NCBI GenBank assembly: GCA_030770535.1
Contig: JASVEC010000024.1
Location: 62,001 to 126,000, forward strand
DNA length: 64,000 bases
Reading direction: 5' to 3'
Source: Batkoa obscura
Taxonomy: Eukaryota; Entomophthoromycota; Entomophthoromycetes; Entomophthorales; Batkoaceae
The position numbers were made by a program, and so were the translations under genes. This document shows positions 33,065 to 42,524 of this stretch, in pieces. The notes under the pieces are model-generated. The model did not search any database. It saw only the letters and a program-made list of their open reading frames with translations, and was not told where the DNA came from. Position 1 is the first letter of the stretch. Each line of letters opens with the position of its first letter.

Positions 33065-34018
33065 TTATTTAGGTAAATCGGAGACTGGCTTTCTCCATCT
33101 TAGAGCATAAGAGAACAAGTTAAACATAATACAGACTGCGATGATACCAATACACCAAAAGAAAGCAATATAATCGGCAAGACAACCCATAACTGGAGAA
33201 CCAGCTTGAGAATTTCTAACACCTGGTAAAGCAAAAAGGATAGAAACACCAACAGCTATTAAAGGGGGAGGTACTTCACGTTTTTGTACAACAAAATCAA
33301 AGGTAATGATTCCATATGGGATGGATAGCCCCCACATAACTGCCATAAGGAAAAAGGAAAAAGCTTGAGTTGAACTAGGTGTATTTAATTTGATTTCAAC
33401 TGCTACAGCATCTAAGTTGTCATATAAGCCAAGGAACATATCCTTGTTTTCGCCATTTCTAATTGAATCTGCTTCTATTTCTGGTTTATGGCTTACTAAA
33501 CTTTTATCAATTTGGATAACTAATGGAAGAGGTTTTTTCTTAGAATCTAGGCAAATAACAGTGAAATAGCCTAAATACTGTTCAACTGGGTATTCACGAA
33601 TAGTTCCATAACTTATTGGGACAGTAAAACTAACGGTATTAATGGGTTGCCCTTTGATAATAGTTTGCTTTCCATATAACAAATCACAAGTAACGTTTTG
33701 ATTTGAGTTTTGGAGCTCATCAACATAATCTTCGCCAATCATTTGAAACTTAGCAAGCAAGTTTATTTTACGGGCTGGGGCTTCTATTGATTGAAATGAG
33801 AGAGCCAAATTGACACCACTAAATGAATCTAGATCTTCAAATCCCTCGGATATATAATCTGGTATACTATTCTTTAATTCTCTTAAATCTGGGTTATGAA
33901 CCTTCTTAACAACTGGAATGACGATAATGCACCAAATACAGACACCTATAAATGAGAGAAAGATTCTCCTAAGTCTTGTTGTAGACATAATCTTTTCATA
34001 TAAATCTTTAATTGACAT
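33065..34018 (-). CDS. DUF4436 integral membrane protein, paralogue 5
   Basis: Single exon on the minus strand, 317 residues, intronless like paralogues 2 and 6. Landmarks: LYEKIMSTTRLRRIFLSFIG and TM1, LSFQSIEAPARKINLLAKF, TCDLLYGKQ, YPVEQYLGYFTVIC, FFLMAVMWGLSIPYGIITF (TM2), QKREVPPPLIAVGVSILFA (loop and TM3), GVRNSQAGSPVMGCLADY and IAFFWCIGIIAVCIMFNL (TM4), ending RWRKPVSDLPK. The central lumenal segment contains the Cys pair conserved in the family. It is separated from paralogue 6 by an unrelated orphan gene. Function unknown. Confidence 0.85.
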   Translation of the reverse strand: MSIKDLYEKIMSTTRLRRIFLSFIGVCIWCIIVIPVVKKVHNPDLRELKNSIPDYISEGFEDLDSFSGVNLALSFQSIEAPARKINLLAKFQMIGEDYVDELQNSNQNVTCDLLYGKQTIIKGQPINTVSFTVPISYGTIREYPVEQYLGYFTVICLDSKKKPLPLVIQIDKSLVSHKPEIEADSIRNGENKDMFLGLYDNLDAVAVEIKLNTPSSTQAFSFFLMAVMWGLSIPYGIITFDFVVQKREVPPPLIAVGVSILFALPGVRNSQAGSPVMGCLADYIAFFWCIGIIAVCIMFNLFSYALRWRKPVSDLPK

Positions 34019-34662
34019 TTTAAATCTTGTATATCCAATAATAATTTTTTTTATTAAGCTTAGATATTGCTATCTTCTTATTCTGTTTATTTATATGGTT
34101 TTAAAATTCCTCATTTCGATGTGTTGTAAAAGAACAAATAGATATTCTAAAAATATTAAAGTTCCAGCTAAACTGTTCTTTTACTTGATAAAAATAAGTT
34201 GATTAAATACTCCCCAGTTTCTGAGAAATAAACAATAAATAATAAACGATTGTTGTGATTATGTTATATATTCTACTTAGATTTATATCATATACCTTTT
34301 TACTATTTAGGATCAACTTGAATGTTTTAATGATGTTTAAATATAGAAATTACAGGCTTAAACTTAGAAGGATATCTATAATTATTAATTATTTTTATTA
34401 ATCAAAAATTGATTTTTTTATTATAAATCAAAAAATAAATTAAGTTATAAAAACAAAGGTATTGAAATAATAGTAGATAAAACTAGAATTTAATTAAGAT
34501 AAAAGAATAATAATAATTGTACTGATTATATAAAAACTTATTGGAATATTGATTTAATTTCAATAAGAAATATTTGTATGTTCATACAATATTTTATAAT
34601 TTTTTAATATCTACTCTTAACAGTTCTAATAAAGAAATTAGAATCTAAGACAAATAATATAT
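34019..34662. other. intergenic, AT-rich
   Basis: Upstream region of DUF4436 paralogue 5; nothing else recognised. Confidence 0.5.
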
Positions 34663-34757
34663 GGGAATGTTTTTTTTGCTTGAGAATTTTACTAGCATTT
34701 TTTCCACTTAAATAACGCTTGAAATGGAAAAAGTAATGAAATCAAAAAAACATCTCC
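34663..34757 (+). mobile_element. MITE copy 9, mixed termini
   Basis: 95 bp; flanks ATAT and ATCT (one mismatch). Its first 20 bases (GGGAATGTTTTTTTTGCTTG) resemble the opposite end of the family, so its two ends look more alike than in other copies. Confidence 0.82.
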
Positions 34758-35313
34758 ATCTTTATTTTCATTTCCCTTTAATTTAAATTCCATTGTTTAG
34801 TTAAATAGTAGTTCATATCAATATCGAAAATTCTACCGCAAATAATAGAATTTATGCTTATTAATACTTCAGTATAATTTGTTTATGCTTCTTTATTATT
34901 CTAATAAAACAATAGAATCATAAATAGGAAAACATTTTTAATCAGGTTATATTTTGATTGAATTTATTAAAATTAGCATTATGTGGTTGTATAATATAAA
35001 ATATTCACAAGTTTGTAATAAAGAAAACCATTTAGAAAAAACCATAGAGGTTCCATGTTACTAAACATTATTTTTATAATATCAAAAGCTTGGTTTTATT
35101 TGTTTTTATTGTAAGCAATAATTATTGTCACAAAAAGGTTGAAAGTGTATTTCTACCCATTTATAGTCATGATGTTCCATTTAAATTTATTAAAGTTTAT
35201 CAAAATAGTTCAAGTTATTGAAAAATATAGCAATGAGTTTAATTTCTATAATCTTTATAACTTACAAGTAAATAGAAATGATTATAACTACTGTTAGCCC
35301 GGAAATCCTTTAT
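34758..35313. other. intergenic, AT-rich
   Basis: No signals recognised. Confidence 0.45.
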
Positions 35314-35349
35314 TATTAACAAAATTCTTAAACATAAAAATATATCTCC
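35314..35349 (-). mobile_element. MITE terminal fragment
   Basis: Only the GGGGATGT-side end of the element remains (36 bp). It abuts copy 10 through a single shared ATAT. Confidence 0.75.
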
Positions 35350-35353
35350 ATAT

Positions 35354-35447
35354 GCGGCTGTTTTTTTAGCTTCATTACTTTTTCTCTTATAAGCAGTATT
35401 TGAGCGGAAAATTTGTTAGTAAAATTCTTAGATAAAAATACATCCTC
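35354..35447 (-). mobile_element. MITE copy 10
   Basis: 94 bp, ATAT on both sides (35350-35353, 35448-35451), next to the fragment above. Confidence 0.87.
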
Positions 35448-35605
35448 ATATGATGAAATTTAAAACATGTATATTGAAAGTTTTTTTAAATTATAATAAA
35501 CATTTATGTAGATTATTTAAATTAACAAAATCCTTTTATTATATTAAGGTTATTTGTAATAGAAATATGTATTCAGATAACCACTTTTTAATAAATTATT
35601 TAACT

Positions 35606-35635
35606 ATGTTCATGTTCATGTTCATGTTCATGTTC
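35606..35635. repeat. (ATGTTC)5 hexanucleotide repeat
   Basis: Five perfect tandem units in non-coding DNA. Confidence 0.9.
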
Positions 35636-36828
35636 TTTGTTTCCCTTTGATAAATTTTAGGATTAATTTGGTGTTAGTTTATGATAAATCTTATAATTTA
35701 TTAAAGATAACAAATAAAAGTTCTTCATCCTAACTTTTTGGCTATTAATAAGGATTATTCATATTGATTATTGATAATTTGAAAAAATAAAATGTTACGA
35801 AGATTTAAGGAGCTTATTCTGTAGATAAAATTATGTAAAAAAATACTTCTCTTCAAATTGTATACTGTTTATGTTTGTATACTTATTAATATAAACATGG
35901 TCTGAATTATTGTCACTCCGTCATAATGAATTAAATATAAAAGTACAATAAGTTTTTAAAGATCCAAGCCTTTGTAAGATCAGGAGTAGAATAGAAGTAT
36001 TTGAAAAAAATCCTTCTTTTAATAATTCTTATATGCAAATTGTATAAGAACCATTCATGAACTGAATAAAATTTAGGGCATTTTCATACATTTTAACTGG
36101 TAGAGATCTTACAAAGCATTATAGGATATAGGAATGTATTTTTGTGCTTAAGAATTTTACTAATAATTTTTCCGCTCAAATACTGCTTAGAAGATGGAAA
36201 AAGTAATAAAGCCAAAACATCCCCATATAATAATTTCAATGAAATATTTATAGTTTTTATAGCAGCAATTTATTTTTTACATGACAAATAAGGTTCTGAA
36301 CTGGCTATGTTCTATAAATTTTGAATATTTTAAAAATTATGTCTATTTAGTTAAGTACTGTTGTACAATTGAATGATTATATAAAAGTACAATATTGCTT
36401 TATAAATATAAAGTTTTTTAGAAACTATTATTACATCAAAATGCTTTCTTATTTTGTATTATTTCAAGGTTTGTTACGTTTTTATTGTTTGTTTGTAGAA
36501 TATTAAATTTTACATTGAAATTTTTGTTTATTTCAATTAGGACACGTTTTTATAGTATAAATTATACATACTTTTGTAGAATCTATTTAAAGTTTATAAT
36601 GTCTTATGCTTTTAACTAATTCAACGTAATCTTTGTGTTATAAAATCCGTTACTCAAAGCAAATATTACAGTAAATTTTGACTATTATATTATAAAAAAG
36701 ACATTGAATTGTAAATATATTTTGTTTAATCGTGATAAAGTATAAAAACATAAAAGATACCACTCTATTTTTCATGAAAAAAGGATATTTATTGATAATA
36801 TGATATGCCTTTAAATGTTTTAAAACTG
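35636..36828. other. intergenic with one MITE
   Basis: About 1.2 kb, AT-rich, containing MITE copy 11; otherwise nothing recognised. Confidence 0.5.
36130..36224 (+). mobile_element. MITE copy 11
   Basis: 95 bp, ATAT on both sides (36126-36129, 36225-36228). Shares the variants AATACTGCTT and AGCCAAAACAT with copy 6, so these two form a subfamily. Confidence 0.87.
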
Positions 36829-37983
36829 CTATTCTTGTAAATACACTTCCATACCCTCTCCCCATCTTAATTGCACCTCTGTGTCATCAAAATAAATAGC
36901 TCCAAAAGAAGATTTAACCCACTCTATAGCAGCATAAATATCTTGGTTCCATTTAGTAATTTTGAATGTATTTTTATGAGTAATATGGAACTGAAGACGT
37001 TCTTCTGCCTTAGGCAAATGGGGTGTTAGCCTAATAGAATTTTCTTCGTCTTCAGGTGCATATAAATATTGACCTCCATGTTTAATATAAGTAATCCCAT
37101 CCCTTGTTTCACATGTAACTTCAAAGTCTACATTACTTAGTACTCCAATAAGCTCATTTTCGAAGATATCAATGGCATCATGCTCATGGTAATCATCATC
37201 ATCGCCATCATCATCATCATTATCTTCATCGTTGGACTTTTCTTCGTTATATATTTTTAATGAATATATTTTATCTTCATCTACTTTTTCCCCTGCAAAG
37301 TCAATTAAATTAAAGTTTGGTTTTCTCTCAACTTTAGGCCTTCTGTTAGGCAATTCTTTGTCTTCTTGAATCAATTTGTCGATGTTGCTGATTTCTTCAA
37401 TTACCATCCAGGTAACTCTGGATTTAAGCTGACTACTATATTTGTAGCTCATTGTTGTATTGTGAGTGTTAAAACATTGATAATTATCGTTGCCTAGATA
37501 AACAACAAAAAAATGGCCTTGGACATTTTTAGATTTCGCTATATCAGCAAATTTTAAAATATCCATATCATCATAATACTCAACTACTGTATTATCTTCG
37601 GTTCCATTTCGACTTATAAAGTCATTTTCTCTCATGAATAATATGTATGGGAGCTCCCCATTTATTACTATGTTATCAGCGATATATAAATTACCGAAGG
37701 GATAACTAATTCCATTTTTATTTGTGAATTCATCATAAAAATAATTTAGTCGATCACTATTTCTCATTACTAAGTTCCTACAATTATAGTCGCATTTGAT
37801 CTCTTTATTAAAAACATACATTGAGAAATAATCCTCTCTTAATACGGCAAAAAAATCTTCTTTCCTCTTTTTGATTTCAGCATCAATGTCTGGTACTTTA
37901 ATAAACTCACAATTTTTATCAACCATGCATTTATCAATATTGTCAATATCAACTTCAGAATAAATTACTACCATCCCAAACAT
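36829..37983 (-). CDS. hypothetical acidic protein, no family recognised
   Basis: Single exon on the minus strand, 384 residues with balanced composition and many Trp and Cys. No signal peptide or TM is evident, so probably cytosolic or nuclear. An acidic low-complexity stretch (NDEDNDDDDGDDDDYHEHD) near residues 250-270 splits a larger N-terminal part from a C-terminal part. The latter contains HGGQYLYAPEDEEN, FKITKWNQDIYAAIEWVKS and RWGEGMEVYLQE, which read like beta strands of a compact domain; that is inference. It sits between two DUF4436 genes, same strand as both. The first Met (MFGM) is used; the second gives nearly the same protein. Confidence 0.6.
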   Translation of the reverse strand: MFGMVVIYSEVDIDNIDKCMVDKNCEFIKVPDIDAEIKKRKEDFFAVLREDYFSMYVFNKEIKCDYNCRNLVMRNSDRLNYFYDEFTNKNGISYPFGNLYIADNIVINGELPYILFMRENDFISRNGTEDNTVVEYYDDMDILKFADIAKSKNVQGHFFVVYLGNDNYQCFNTHNTTMSYKYSSQLKSRVTWMVIEEISNIDKLIQEDKELPNRRPKVERKPNFNLIDFAGEKVDEDKIYSLKIYNEEKSNDEDNDDDDGDDDDYHEHDAIDIFENELIGVLSNVDFEVTCETRDGITYIKHGGQYLYAPEDEENSIRLTPHLPKAEERLQFHITHKNTFKITKWNQDIYAAIEWVKSSFGAIYFDDTEVQLRWGEGMEVYLQE

Positions 37984-38777
37984 TTCAATTTATTATAATT
38001 TAAAATGAAATGAAAGTAATCACTTGAGTTTATATAGTGATCAAAAATAATGATATCATTTTTGGTAAATTTAATTTGTTATTTAATTTTGATATTTACC
38101 ATTTAAATCAAGATAATTTAACAATATTATAATCAAATTCATTTTTATCACATATCTTCTACAAGCTTTATTGTTTTTAAAAAATAATATTCCTAATTCG
38201 GTCTGATTTACTCATTTAAAATACAAATTAGACCAATGATCGTTTTTATAATATAAATCTATTAATATGAATTCTGTTTTTAAATAGTTTTACAAATAAA
38301 AAGCTTTTTTTAAACTGCGAAATAATTTAGTCACATCTCTACTTAATTGAATATTCTTTTAAATTATTAAATTATTTTATAGAATAGCTATCAAAATAAT
38401 ATAATTATATTTTTAGTTAACCAATTTATGAAAAAATCAAATTTTTATATATATAATTCGATACTTTATATTTTTCAGTATATAAAATTTTTAGAGTAAT
38501 ATTTATAATGTTTTTAATTAAATGACTTTTAAAGTTATAAATTGATGGTTGAGTAATAGCATTTAGTATGTTTTAATATAATCTTATCAAATAAAATCTA
38601 AACCTGATATGAGGATAATAAAATAGATTATTGGAGATAAAAGGCGTAGTTTATAAAATAGTCCAAAATAGCTTATTTTAATGATTTTGAATATTGTAAC
38701 TAATTTATATGTTCAGTTATTTGATTGAAAAAAGCTCAATGTATTATTATCCTGTATGTATATTTAATTAAATCACT
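37984..38777. other. intergenic, AT-rich
   Basis: 794 bp between two same-strand genes; nothing recognised. Confidence 0.5.
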
Positions 38778-39731
38778 TTATTTGAGTTGAACGGGTTTTC
38801 TCCATCTTAATGCAAATGCAAAGATATTCATCATTGAACAAATAGCAATGATAGCCATACACCAGAAAAAGGCAGCAATATCAGCTAAACATCCTATAAT
38901 AGGTATACCAGGTTGAGAGTTTCTTAAAGCAGGTAATGCAAATAACATAGATATTCCAACAGCCAAAAGAGGTGGCGGAATATCCCTACGTGAAATTATA
39001 ATATCATAAGTAAATACAAACAATGCAATAGATAACCCCCACATTACGATCATTACAAAAATTGAAAAAATCTTGGATTTAAGAGGTTGAGTTAGTTGAA
39101 TAAAAACCCCCAGAGCTTCTGAACTTGTATAGGAGCCTTTGAATAATGGTATCAGTTCTTCAAGATCTTTAATAGGGCTTGAGCGAACAGCTGGAGAATA
39201 GGATAATAAATCTCTATCAGTTGTTATTGCAATTGGAATAATTGTTTTGTTAGTATCTTCGCAAGTAGCAGAAAAATAACTGGTAAATACTTCAAAAGGA
39301 TAATCATCCACGTTACCATCAATGATAGGCACGGTAAAAGTAATCGGATCTGGAAGCTTGCCCTTAACAAGGGCTGATTTAGCGTAAAGTAAATTACAAG
39401 TTATGTTTTCGTTTGGTACACCAAATTCATTTGAATATCCTCCAGATAAAAAAATATGAGAATATAAATTAATTTTACGGGCAGCTGAATCTACCGATTG
39501 GAAATTAAGATGAAAATTAACCCCTTCAAAAGTTTCCTCAGTTTCTCCAGCTGGTATGTAAGATCCATTGTCCCCAGATAAATTATTATCCTTGGTTAAG
39601 ATCACAGGAAGAACGATTATGCACCATAAAGCTATCCCTATTATAAAGCATACAATTCTTCTAATCCGAGTATTTGAAGAGATTCTTTCATAATTATCTT
39701 TTATAAATTGAACCATATTATGTAAATGCAA
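38778..39731 (-). CDS. DUF4436 integral membrane protein, paralogue 6
   Basis: Single exon on the minus strand, 317 residues, intronless. Landmarks: YERISSNTRIRRIVCFIIG and TM1, FQSVDSAARKINLYSHIF, TCNLLYAKSAL, YPFEVFTSYFSATC, IFVMIVMWGLSIALFVFTYD (TM2), SRRDIPPPLLAVGISMLFA (loop and TM3), ALRNSQPGIPIIGCLADI, AAFFWCMAIIAICSMMNI (TM4), ending RWRKPVQLK. It is closest to paralogues 2 and 5 by shared segments (QSVDSAARKINL, NTRIRRI). A Met at codon 6 (MVQF) is an alternative start that would match the shorter N-termini of paralogues 2 and 5. Function unknown. Confidence 0.85.
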   Translation of the reverse strand: MHLHNMVQFIKDNYERISSNTRIRRIVCFIIGIALWCIIVLPVILTKDNNLSGDNGSYIPAGETEETFEGVNFHLNFQSVDSAARKINLYSHIFLSGGYSNEFGVPNENITCNLLYAKSALVKGKLPDPITFTVPIIDGNVDDYPFEVFTSYFSATCEDTNKTIIPIAITTDRDLLSYSPAVRSSPIKDLEELIPLFKGSYTSSEALGVFIQLTQPLKSKIFSIFVMIVMWGLSIALFVFTYDIIISRRDIPPPLLAVGISMLFALPALRNSQPGIPIIGCLADIAAFFWCMAIIAICSMMNIFAFALRWRKPVQLK

Positions 39732-40304
39732 TATAAAAAATTATTTCTTAATTCCTTTAAACCGTTTTATATAGTTACTTATAGGGGTGAATGAATAAAA
39801 TTTGATAAAAATGGCAAAACAAATTAGCTTATGAAAACCCTAATATCATATTATATTAAGGGTGTATACTTTTGATTAACTCAATATGCTCCATTTATGA
39901 AACTTGGATTAACTAAAAATAGCTTTAAATTAAAAATCTTTTAAAAATATATATTTTTACATAATAATAAAGAATTTAGTGCATGAAGTATTCTTTATTC
40001 TTCATCTTTACAATGCTTCGTTAAACATGTTGGTAAAGTACAACAACATGATTTTTAAGCTATCGCTCATTTTAGGTTATATTATTCTAAACACACTAAA
40101 GTATTTTTAATTTACCAGATATTAAAAATACAACTTACTCTTACTTTTGGACATGTTTCTATTAAGGGGGTTTGGAATTTATTGACGGAGGTTTATTGTC
40201 CCGAGCTAATTTTTTGCAAAAAATTATTGGTTTAAAGATCAATGTTTTTTCTAAAAGGTTTTGCTCACCAGCTTTTTAATTTCATAATCCCCCGATCTTA
40301 ATAC

Positions 40305-40402
40305 GGGAGTGTTTTTTTGATTTCATAACTTTTTCCATTTTTTGAGCGCTATTTAGGCGGAGAGATTGTTAGTAAAATTATTAAGCAAAAAAATACATCC
40401 CC
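40305..40402 (-). mobile_element. MITE copy 12 with diagnostic ATAC duplication
   Basis: 98 bp, flanked by ATAC at 40301-40304 and ATAC at 40403-40406, a direct repeat confirming the 4-bp duplication. Confidence 0.9.
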
Positions 40403-40792
40403 ATACATTGATTATCAAAGTTATAAACCAATTGCTAACATAGCCCAAAAATAAGGTGAACCTTTAAAAACTTAATTGAATCAAGACATGTCTTTTGTAA
40501 CTCTTTTGCAATTTTTTTTGGTAATTTTAATCAAATTATAGGTTTTTCTAAGATAAGCACTATACTAAAATAAATTTTATTGTGTCATCGCCATTTTATA
40601 TTCGCAAAAAATAAAAAGTCAATTTTCAAAACAAGGTTTTAATAAAGATCTTCTCTTCTAATAATAAATACGATTTAGTCAATAAAAGCTAATTATTTCA
40701 CTAGAGTAGCATTTGTAGTAATCAATTTTAAAATTGTAACTTTTAATCTTTTAGCTCCAGATTATTATGTTTTAATTCTGGAACTTTTATAT

Positions 40793-40890
40793 GGAGATGT
40801 ATTTTTGTATTTAAGAATTTTACTGACAATTTTCCCACATAAATAGCGCTTAAAAAATGGAAAAGTAATGAAACCAAAAAAAACAGCCCC
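40793..40890 (+). mobile_element. MITE copy 13
   Basis: 98 bp, ATAT on both sides (40789-40792, 40891-40894). Confidence 0.88.
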
Positions 40891-40934
40891 ATATCATTGC
40901 TAAAAGCAAAAATAAAATGTGATTTCTCAATGCT

Positions 40935-41022
40935 GGAATGTATTTCTCAAATTTTGCAATTTCTTTCTCTACTTAAGCAGTGCCTAAAAAGCGTAAAAGA
41001 TGATAGAATAAAAAACGCTCTC
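40935..41022 (+). mobile_element. MITE copy 14, highly diverged
   Basis: About 88 bp, same orientation as copy 13 and only 44 bp from it. Recognisable from GGAATGTATTTCTC, the central CTCTACTTAAGCAGTGCCT and the terminal AACGCTCTCATAT, but with many changes. It looks much older than its neighbour. Confidence 0.6.
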
Positions 41023-41663
41023 ATATATTGGTTTTCCTAGTAAAAATAACGAATTAAAATAAATTAATTATCAGCTGATTTTATTTGTTAAAACTATTTT
41101 TAAGTACAACTCTAGTAATTTTCGTGTACAAATTTGTTAAAATACAATCACTAAAGTGGGAAAATGATTGTTAGAATTTATCTCAGCACTAATCAACAGA
41201 AAATTTATACCAAATAATTACTATTAAATTCAATTAAAGTTTTTTATCATATTTAAACAAAAATATAATTTATAATACAATACAACTTAAATAAAATTAT
41301 GGATGCAGAATTTTTTTTTGATTTAATTCCAATATCTTATTTTAGTAAACTTTCGTGTTTATGATTAATTTAGTGCCAACTCCTTACTAGAATTTATCAT
41401 ACGAAAGATATCTTTGCTTATAAGTTCTAGTGCAAACCTATTCAAAGTTGTCAAATTTAATTTTTTTTTTGCAACTTTAAAGAATAAATTTGCTGAAACA
41501 AATCTGTGGCATCCATTTTCCCACTTAGTGACTGTAAAACGCATTATAAAAATAGGTAAGTAAGAATGAGGTAAAAACTACGTAACTAATATAATGTGAA
41601 ACTAACAATGAGTATATAAACTAAGTAAAGTCAAAACTGATAATTATATTTAAATTAAATAAA

Positions 41664-41837
41664 ATGGCTGTTGAAGCAAGTGATGTTTTGAAAGTAGTTG
41701 GTACAATCCTTTTACCACCTTTAGGCGTGCTTTTAGATAGAGGTTGTGGTGTTGATCTTCTAATTAATGTATTGTTAACTCTATTAGGCTATATCCCTGG
41801 ATTAATTCATGCTTTGTATATAATAATGAAGTTGTAA
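41664..41837 (+). CDS. PMP3: Pmp3-family plasma membrane proteolipid
   Basis: 57-residue single-exon gene. Two TM helices with the UPF0057/Pmp3 signature: VGTILLPPLGVLLDRGCGVD (TM1 and loop) and INVLLTLLGYIPGLIHALYI (TM2). Homologues are tiny plasma-membrane proteins that affect membrane potential and salt or cation tolerance and bind phosphoinositides. Length and both motifs match the family exactly, so the short size is not a sign of truncation. Convergent with the Ras-GAP gene (687 bp between stops). Confidence 0.93.
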   Translation: MAVEASDVLKVVGTILLPPLGVLLDRGCGVDLLINVLLTLLGYIPGLIHALYIIMKL

Positions 41838-42524
41838 CCGTTAACTGGTGTTAAATAATATATCTACTCTCTTTATTAATAAATATGCCTTAATAGCGAG
41901 TCTCATTTTTTTACTGCATGTTTTTTTTAATATGGATGATAAAAATATAAGTTTTCACTATGTATAGGAATTATCAGTTAAATACTTTTCTTCTACTTTT
42001 AACTATTCCATATCCTCCCACTTTAGCCTGTTATCAAAACGAAGCTCTAAGACTTTGTCAGTACTTAATAAAGTAAGTGAGTTGATTTTTGTAAAGATAA
42101 AGGAGTCATCTGCAGTGCCAAGCCTGAACAGAATAAGTTAATAAATATTAACAATAAAATCAAAACAAATTTTATAAACAATAAGAATACTTTGTACTTA
42201 ATATCTAATTACCAAATAATAATAGATCACAGTATAAAAAAGTTCAAACTATAAGTTTAAAAAAATGAAGCGAATTAATAAAATGTATATTTTCTAAGCA
42301 TGCTTAAATATACTTTATTTTTTAGGAGGTATAAAAATTAATGAAAATGAGGAGCTATGAGTTTAAATATAAACCGAATTAATGATTAAAAAAATACCAC
42401 CTTATAAATTGAAAATTAAGATTGAGATAAAAGCTATAGCATGATAAAAATAAAAGGTCCTCCCAATCCAGCGGTTGAGGAAAAATAGTTAAATAAACCC
42501 GATACAGGAGTGAGACCATTGAGT
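41838..42524. other. intergenic between convergent genes
   Basis: 687 bp; holds two 3' ends and a short GC-richer patch near 42456-42480 without recognised function. Confidence 0.45.

Larger units (their letters stand above)
39732..41663. other. gene-poor intergenic region with three MITEs
   Basis: About 1.9 kb holding MITE copies 12, 13 and 14; no coding potential otherwise. Confidence 0.5.

Noticed and set aside
36650-36865. Minus-strand 71-codon hydrophobic frame overlapping the orphan gene's end
   Set aside because: Overlaps the C-terminus of the 384-residue frame and looks like random AT-rich coding.
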